NCBI GenBank assembly: GCA_000727475.1 | Contig: KL647299.1 | Span: 2,937,114-3,001,113, forward strand | DNA length: 64,000 bases | Direction: 5' to 3' | From: Sarcocystis neurona | Taxonomy: Eukaryota > Apicomplexa > Conoidasida > Eucoccidiorida > Sarcocystidae | Part shown: piece by piece, positions 57,801 to 64,000 of the stretch | Layout: each line of letters opens with the position of its first letter | Numbering within the stretch: position 1 is the stretch's first letter | Notes under the pieces: model-generated | Database searches by the model: none | Told to the model about the DNA's origin: nothing | Seen by the model: only the letters and a program-made list of their open reading frames with translations | Translations under genes and position numbers: made by a program

Positions 57801-60800
57801 GCACAGAGACCCACACACATCAATACATATATGTTGTACACATTTACAAGAGAGGAGAAGAGATCAAAAAAGATGCACACACACACACACATATATCCTG
57901 GTGGATGTGGAGGTAAACAGCGGAAGAGACACCAACACATATACACGTAATATACACACGCATGCAGATGTATACAGACGTGTATACACATTCATGAAGG
58001 GAGGAGAGGTGGAGAGAGACACACAGGAAGAAGAATATAAACTCGCACATATATACGCACATATGTGTTTGTGTGTGTGGATATGAATAGACAATTTCAC
58101 GGTGACACGTGAAAGTTCTTCTCCACGAAGATATACGTCCACGTCCACACAGCGAATCCGTCACGTATATATGGGGAGACGGGGAGACGGGGAGAAAGCG
58201 AAGATAACGTTCAAAGAATGTAGGTAGAGAGCCCCCGGTGCGTCGTCATATACTCACAGATGCATGCATATGCATGCACGCATCAATACAGGACGAAGGT
58301 ACGCACTAAACAGAATGATACAGAAGTACACAGTCAGTCATACATATATAGACGTAGAGAGACACAGAGACAGATACACGTAGATATACATATATGACAC
58401 AGATATACATATATGAATATATAGGCAGAGAGAGATAGATAGCTAGAGAAGGACAGCTACCAGATCTACATATACATCAATCTCTCTCTGTATATATATA
58501 TATGTATATGTAGACATATATTATTACGTATGTGTAGGAGAGAGTGACACAGATACGTACACATACATATATATAGACACGAATATATACATAGATAGAT
58601 AGATATATACATGTATTTGTATGGAGTTGGGAGAAGGTGCTGCTGCACATGCGCGGAATGTACCGGTGAGAGTATGCCCTCGTATTTCCTCGAGAAGCCA
58701 CGCGACATCGGGGAGATACGCATGCAGGGCACTACTGAGCGCTGCATCCCACACAACTGTCTTCCGCTTCTTCCTCTTCCTTTTCTTCTTCTTCTTTCTC
58801 GTCTGCATCTCCCAGGTGGGCTGCTCATTTCCTGCTGCTCTCCTCCCCGACGCTCTACTTGCCGCGTCTTCCTCTTGTGCTTCGTCGCCTCCTTCTCCCC
58901 CTCTCCCTCCTGGAGCTGCTGCTACGCGGTCTGCTGTTGCTGCTGGATCTGCTGCTGACGCTGTGTCCTCCGTCCTTCCTGCTGCTGCAGTTGCTGCTGC
59001 CCCCGCCTCCCCTTCGGCAGCAGCAGCAGCAAAGGCAGCAGCAGCAGGGGCAGCAGCAGCAGGGGCAGCAGCAGCGCCTGCATTTGTGAGGAGCTTCTGG
59101 TGCCCGGAGACAGCGGCAGCAGCCGCAGCAGCAATGTCACGTCCTACCGATGAGGACGAAGAAGAAGCAGCAGCAGCAGCACTTGCTCGTCCTTCAGAAG
59201 CCGGAGCAACAGCAGTTTCGGCACGGGTGTTTGCCCCATCGCTAACAACGGCAGCTGCTGCAGAAAGGCCACCGTCTGCAGCAGCGGCAGCACGAGCAGC
59301 GCACGCGTCCCAGGCCGCCCCGTCCCCAGCGGCACTCCTTCCACCCCCACGCGCGGGGCCGGGAACAGCAGCAGCAGCGGCAGACGCAGAAGAAGAAGCA
59401 GCAGCAGGGAACGCAGGACTGTATGTGGAAGTAGGACTACCTGCAGCAGCAGCAGCTGGGTGACGGCCTGCTGAAGAAGACAAAGAAGACGACGGAAAAG
59501 CAGCAACGTCTGACGAAAAAGCAGCAGCAGCATCTGAGGTAGAAGTAGCAGCAACTCCTGACGAAGCGGGGGAGTAATCCGCTAAGAAAGAAGACGACGT
59601 AGCAGCAGCAGCAACGGCAGCGCATGCAGCCGCGTCTGTCGCGTTGCACGTCTCCTTTTTCTGTTTCTCTGCTGCAGCAGCAGCCTCCGACGCAGCTGCA
59701 GTTTCAGCCGCAGGCGTCCTCCGCACTGCTGCTCGTGCGCACGTTGCCAATTCTGCATCCCCCTTCGCCGCTGCTGTTTCGTCTCTGTTCTCCTCTCTTC
59801 CCCCTTCGCACATCGTCGTCTCCTTCTCCGGTCTCCGTCCCCACGTTTTCTCTTCTTCGTCTTCTTCTGCGTCCTCCTCTTCTTCCTCTTCGCCGGTTTC
59901 CTCGCCGTCACTTCCCACAGCTGCAGCAGCAAGCCGATCCACAGCGCGATAGAACAAGCGATGCACCAGCGTGAGCATCTGCGTCAGGTACGGCAGCTGC
60001 TTGTCTGAGTCCCGTATAATCGACGGGCGGAAAAAAGGGAGAGAATGTGGAGGAGACGGCTGCGAATGGTAAAACGCATGCTGCTGATGCTGTTGCTGCC
60101 CCTGCTGCGGCACCTGTGTGTGGTGCTGCTGCTGCTGCCCCTGCTGTTGCTGCTGCTGCAGCTGTATGCGATGCTGCTGCTGCTGCCCATGCTGCTGCTG
60201 CTGCCCATGTTGCTGCTGCTGCCCCTGCTGCTGCAGCTGTACGCGATGCTGCTGCTGCGGATACTGCTTTAGAAGCTGCTGCGGTTGCGGTTGCTGCTGC
60301 AGGTGTGGTTGGCGCTGCTTCTTGGTCTGCAACAACTGCTGCTCCTGGTGCTGGTGCTTGCCCTGCGATCGCTCCTTTCCCTGCTGCTTTTCTTGATGCT
60401 GGTTTTGTTCTCTTTCCTGCTGCTGCAACGTTTTCTCCTGCTCAGCTGATGCAGCAGCAGCAGCCGCATTGAGAGCAGCACTGCCGGCAGTGCATGTAAC
60501 AGCGGACGATGAAGCAGCAGCAGGAGAAGGAGCAGCCGCTTCACCCGCAGCACGATTGCCACCCACCGCAGCAGTAGCCGCAGCAGTAGCAGCAGTGTCA
60601 CACCTGCTGCTATCACCGTCTGCATGCGGGTCAGCAGCGGAAGCAGGAAACGAAGCGGAACGCACGCTCCCTCGTACAACGGCAGCAGCAGCAGCAGGGG
60701 CGGCTGCAGAAGTACCGACCACACCAGAAGAGCTGGCAGCACCAGCAGCAGCAGGACACCCAGGCACAGAACCTACTGCTGCTGCCGTTCCTGCTGCTGT

Positions 60801-61564
60801 TGTTTCTGCTGCTGCTGTTCCTGCTGCTGCTGCTGCTCCTGCTGCTGCTGTTCCTGCTGCCGCTGTTCCTGCTGCTGCTGTTTCTGCTGTTGGTGCAGCA
60901 GCTGCTGCTGCCGGAGTTGCAGCTGCTATTGCACCAGCAGTTACCGCTTCCTGGTCCTGCTGGCCAGCAGGAGCAGCGGCAGGCGACTGAGCTTCTGCTG
61001 CTGCTGCTCCTTCGCTCTCCCCCTTTGCTGCAAGCCCTGCAGTGCCGTACGTGCAGCAAGCATCTGCTGCCACTGCTGCTCGAGAAACTGCTACGGCAGC
61101 CGCTCCTTTCAGTCCTTCTGCGCACGCAGATCTCGCTGTTTCTGCTGCCCGCGCTTCGCCTGCTGCGACTTCTGGTTCTGCTGCTGCTGCTTCTCCTGTC
61201 CGTGACGCTGTTCCTTCTTCTGTCGTCCAGCTTGCTGCTGCTGGATCTTCTTCTGCTGCTTGAGACCCTGGTGCTGCTGAAATGCGGTCCGCCCTTGTCC
61301 CTGCTGCTGCTGAAGCCAACCGTTCGTCTGCTCCTCGCTCCGTGCGAGCCGACGGGACCGCTGCTGCAATGTTCGCAGCAGGAGAGGAACACCGATCTGT
61401 CGAAAACACTGCCACCTTCTCGCCGCTACTTTTGCTGGTGTGGTCCTTGCTGCCGCTGCCGCTGCTGCTGCTGCTGTCGCTGCTGCTATTGCTGCCGTCG
61501 CTGCTGTTGTTGCTGCTGGTGTTGCTGCTGCTGGTGTTGCTGCTGCTGGTGTTGCTGCTGCTGG

Positions 61565-61599
<35 letters not shown>

Positions 61600-64000
61600 T
61601 TGTCCTTGCGGCTGCTGCTGTTGTTCTTGTGGCTGCCGCTGCTGTCGCTCCTGTTGTTGCCATCCTTGTTACCACGGTTGCCTGCGCTGCGTCCTGTCGT
61701 GCCATCGGTGCTGCTGCCGTCTCGTTCTTCTTCTTTTGCGCTGCACCTGCTGCTCCCACTAGCCACTCCCCAATACTTGTCGTCTTCGGTATGACTAAGT
61801 ACTTCTCCCGTGTTGGTACTTCTGCTGCCCGTGCTGCTGCTGCTGCTGCCCGTGCTGCTGTTGTTGCTGCCCGTGCTGCTGCTGTTGCTGTCCGTGCTGC
61901 TGCTGTTGCTGCCCGTGCTGCTGCTGTTGCTGCCCATGCTGCTGCTGTTGCTGCCCGTGCTGCTGCTGCTGCCCCTTGCAGATTTGGTTGATAACGCGAG
62001 AGAGGAGCTGCTGCTGGTGGCCGGTTCAGCGTACGAGCTGCTGCTCCTTCTTCCTTCAGGGCTGCTGCTGTTGTCGCTCATGCTGCTGCAGTCGCCGCTG
62101 CTGCTGCCGGCGCGTCTAACGCTGCCGCCAAAACCCTCCCTGTTGCTGCTGTAGTTGCGGCTGCTGTCTCGGCTCCTGCTGCTGGCAAGCAGGCTGCTGC
62201 TGTCGCGGCTGCCCCCGCCCTGCCGTCCTCTGCTGATGCTGCGGCGGCTCCCCCCATGCAAACTGCTCCTGGATTCTCTTCTGCTGCTGCTGCAACTCGA
62301 GCGCATGATGCTGCTGCTGTTGCCAGCGCTCAGACGTCCTCTGCCGCCGCAGCTTCTCATCTGCGCAATGCTGCTGCTCCGCCGGCGTGCATACCTGCTG
62401 TTGCTGCTGCCTCGTGAGATGCTTCTGCTGCGGCTTCTTGAGTGTGACGTGTTGCTGCTGCTGCCGATATATATCCTGCTGCTGCCGCCTCCTCGCATGC
62501 TGTTGCTGCCCAGACGCACGCCGCTGCTGCTCTTGCTGCTGCTGTTGCTGCTCTTGCTGCTGTTGCTGCTGCTCCCCCTGCTGTTACTGCTGCTGTTACA
62601 CTTGCTGTTACTGCTGCTGCTACCCTTGCTGTTACTGCTGCTGCTGCTGCCGTTGCTGCTGCTGCCGTTGCTGCTGCTGCTGCTCTTGCTGCCGCTGGTG
62701 CTGTTGCTGCTGCTCTTGCTGATGTTGTTGCCGCTGGTGCTGCTGCTGCTGCTGTTGCTGCTGCTCTTGCTGCTGTTGCTGCTGCTCTTGCTGGTCGGAC
62801 GCACGTCGCTGCTGCTTGCAAGCAAGCTGCTGCTGCAGTTTCTCGACTGTGCGTTGCCGCTGCTGCTGTCTTCGGCGTGTCTGCTGCTAGTGTTGCTCTT
62901 CGGGAGCATGCAGCTGTTACTGCGTCCACCCGAATATCCGCTGCTGTTGCTGCTGTGAAAGTGCGAAGTGGGTGAACGTGGGCACCGACCGTAGCTGCCG
63001 TGTCGAGGCTCCCGCATTGCCCTCTGCTGCTGCACTGCAGCAACAAACACCGGCAGCATGTTGAAGCAGCAGCAATTATTTCCCCCCGACGGCACCAGCG
63101 GCAGTGACGACGGTAACAGCAGCAGCAGACGCACATCTGTCCGCAGAAGCAGCAGCAGCAGCACCAGCAGCGGCAACAGGGAAGACGACACTAAGAGCAA
63201 CAGCAGCACCACTTCCACTAGCAGCAACAGCAGCAGCAACTTAGAACAGCAGCAGCAGCAAGACGGCAGCAGCGGTAGCTTTGCAGCAGCAGCAGCAGCG
63301 ACTGGTGATACGAGCAGCATCGACTTCTGCAGCAGCCAAAAACATATCAGCAACAGCAGCACCAGCGCCTGGCAAACCACTGCAGCAGCGGGAAGCAGCA
63401 GCAGCAGCAGTACATGACTGCCGGTGCTGCAGCAGCGAAAGACTTGAGAGGCGCCGCAGCAGCAGCAGCAGATGGTGCAGCAATAGCCGCAGCAGCAGCA
63501 GCAAACGTGGCGGATGTCGCAGGCACGTCACCAGCAGCAGCAGCAGTAGCACCGGCAGCAGCGACGCCTACGGCAGTATCGTCAGCAGCAACAACAGCAA
63601 CATGAGGGCAGCAGCAGCAGCGGCAAATACAAGAGCCAAAAACAGCTGCAGCAAAGCCTGCAGACGTAGCAGCGGATGCGGCGGGAGCAGCACAGATCCT
63701 GGAGCCGCAAACTTCAAAACAAAACAGCAGCAGCAGCAGCGATTGCTGCATCCACGGCAGCAGTTGTGTGGAAGTAGCGGCCCCAACTCCTGCAGCAACA
63801 TCAGCTGCCAGAGAGACTGCCCAGCAGCAAAGCAGCCAGCAGCAGCAGTAGCACAGAATTTTCCGCCGGGCGCGGTTACCACTACCGCAGCAGCAGCGCA
63901 GCCCATCCCGGTCGCAGCAAGCCTCAACGCAAGAGCAGCAGCAGCAGCTGTAGCCGATATCGCAGAAAGTGTCGGTGCAGCAGCAGACACTGGAGCACGT
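51019..64000 (-). CDS. FCP1-type RNA polymerase II CTD phosphatase, 3' part of the gene
   Basis: FCP1 dephosphorylates Ser residues of the RNA polymerase II CTD to recycle the enzyme in the nucleus. Pieces on the minus strand, judged against CTDP1/FCP1: a helix [20 protein letters not shown] (family: DDYLLYLEEILKRIHT.FY), [20 protein letters not shown], then the BRCT domain: [56 protein letters not shown] (family: DWLWSCLERW), RPDEEPFEF, and an acidic tail with [15 protein letters not shown]. Exons: (upstream)-58664, 56803-56657, 55889-(unresolved), 54135-54095, 52857-52769, 51746-51019. Phases match at all junctions that can be tested. The catalytic DxDxT domain was not found and presumably lies beyond base 64000. 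Ser, Asn, Gln and Ala runs inflate the linker. Confidence 0.75.
52769..52857 (-). CDS. FCP1-like exon: BRCT end
   Basis: The acceptor is GCGCGCCTGCAG. After completing a Gln codon the exon reads [20 protein letters not shown] and EVEDSILPS. The W..(V/P)DE..(Y/F) close is the usual end of a BRCT domain. The donor is C/GTAAGA. The split codon joins the next exon as Arg. Confidence 0.85.
53100..53715 (-). other. FCP1 intron, TA/CA microsatellite
   Basis: This part of the intron between 54095 and 52857 is mostly ACATATAT and GATAGATA repeats. A direct repeat GTGTACGTACACC occurs near 53517 and 53558. No exon is supported. Confidence 0.5.
54095..54135 (-). CDS. FCP1-like 41-base microexon: BRCT tryptophan helix
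   Basis: A strong acceptor (GCTTTTTTTTCTTCAG after a long CTG/TTG tract) and a perfect donor (GCA/GTAAGT) bound 41 bases reading [13 protein letters not shown] plus two bases. The W.....L..W spacing equals DWLWSCLERW of CTDP1. The two leftover bases plus the first base of the exon at 52857 make a Gln codon. Confidence 0.8.
54140..54355 (-). repeat. CTG/TTG tract preceding the microexon acceptor
   Basis: On the minus strand the tract reads CTGCTGCTGTTGC-type triplets for about 210 bases and leads into T8 and the acceptor. On the + strand it is CAGCAACAG with CAAACGCAACAG recurring. It is probably intronic. Confidence 0.7.
55828..55889 (-). CDS. FCP1-like exon: BRCT middle, downstream boundary unresolved
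   Basis: The acceptor is CCCATCTGTGCAG. With phase 2 entry it continues [17 protein letters not shown], which fits the FCP1 stretch AARAGTEKV.QA after THLI. The 3' boundary is not clear, because no phase-0 GT with good consensus lies at the expected place. Other frames in 55880-56000 ([24 protein letters not shown]) also look BRCT-like and may be chance. The end coordinate is only where similarity fades. Confidence 0.5.
56375..56590. repeat. CAG-rich minisatellite in an FCP1 intron
   Basis: Units such as GAAGAAGCAGCAGCAG and AGGTGTACACACAGCAGCAG recur with 18-27 base spacing on the + strand. On the transcribed minus strand the tract is CTG-rich. A frame is open on each strand but no domain is present. 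Confidence 0.65.
56657..56803 (-). CDS. FCP1-like exon: BRCT core
   Basis: The acceptor is CGGGGATGCAG on the minus strand. The first two bases complete a Gly codon split at 58664, giving [20 protein letters not shown]. Next come [20 protein letters not shown] and TVTHLLCTK, the typical BRCT pattern of GA.V..D......THLI. The donor G/GTATCT lies at 56656, leaving phase 1. Confidence 0.85.
57830..58620 (-). other. FCP1 intron segment of microsatellite
   Basis: CA/TA and GAGA repeats fill the part of the intron nearest the large exon. From 56950 to 57700 the intron is instead purine-rich on the + strand (GGAGACGGAGACGGG), with long open frames on both strands that show no domain. I see nothing that joins in phase between 56803 and 58664. 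Confidence 0.55.
58664..63380 (-). CDS. FCP1-like large exon: low-complexity linker and start of BRCT
   Basis: The frame is open from above 63380 down past the donor at 58663 (ACCG/GTACAT, phase 1). Most of it encodes Ser/Asn, Ala and Gln runs (CTG/CAG triplets). The recognisable parts are [20 protein letters not shown] and [11 protein letters not shown] at about 59940-60020, a [12 protein letters not shown] patch near 58780, and [19 protein letters not shown] near 58690-58750. The upstream end is unknown. The frame also continues into microsatellite to 58524, which splicing removes. Introns inside the low-complexity part cannot be excluded. Confidence 0.65.

Noticed and set aside
58621..59463. 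Ala-rich + strand frames opposite the FCP1 large exon
   Set aside because: They are antisense readings of GCT/GCA triplets; the minus strand carries the conserved FCP1 segments.
1..64000. Telomeric repeats, LTR retrotransposon or transposase genes
   Set aside because: No array of AAACCCT-type units and no reverse transcriptase, integrase or transposase motifs were seen on either strand.

Overview
The window looks like nuclear DNA of a coccidian parasite, almost certainly Eimeria. The species cannot be decided from the sequence. Three things point there. CAG/CTG triplet tracts run through coding sequence in several frames and give long Ala, Gln and Ser runs. Introns and spacers consist largely of TA/CA/TATC microsatellites. 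Genes are intron-rich with GT-AG junctions and encode eukaryotic housekeeping proteins. There are no prokaryotic features.

Layout. From 1 to 946 a triplet-rich tract ends in what looks like the last exon of an unrecognised + strand gene. From about 4541 to 25964 (+) lies a bacterial-type (organellar) translation initiation factor IF-2. Nine exons can be tied together by reading phase and by IF-2 motifs. About 18.2 kb of this 21.4 kb is intron, and one intron holds a 399-base assembly gap. From 25965 to 35096 is a 9 kb spacer with no gene I can support, holding several repeats and hairpins. From 35097 to 43927 (+) is a ZW10/Dsl1-type vesicle-tethering or kinetochore protein, greatly enlarged by homopolymer runs, with one intron and an apparent one-base break in a G8 run. 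From 43928 to 51018 is unresolved and contains a few possible exons. From 51019 to the right edge (-) is the 3' part of an FCP1-type RNA polymerase II CTD phosphatase. Its FCP1-specific linker helix and C-terminal BRCT domain can be followed through small exons to an acidic tail. The catalytic domain was not seen and probably lies beyond base 64000.

The three recognised genes act in different processes (organelle translation, ER-Golgi tethering or kinetochore, RNA polymerase II recycling), so this is not a functional cluster. ZW10 and FCP1 converge on the unresolved 44-51 kb interval.

The most interesting signals are structural. CAG tracts follow some IF-2 donors and CTG tracts precede many acceptors, so transcripts could fold back on themselves. 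One intron holds a palindrome array with a 21-22 bp period. The IF-2 G domain has a degenerate G4 motif. The sequencing gap has nearly identical sequence on both sides. I found no evidence of a new multi-gene system. All product names rest on motif recognition by eye, without a database search.
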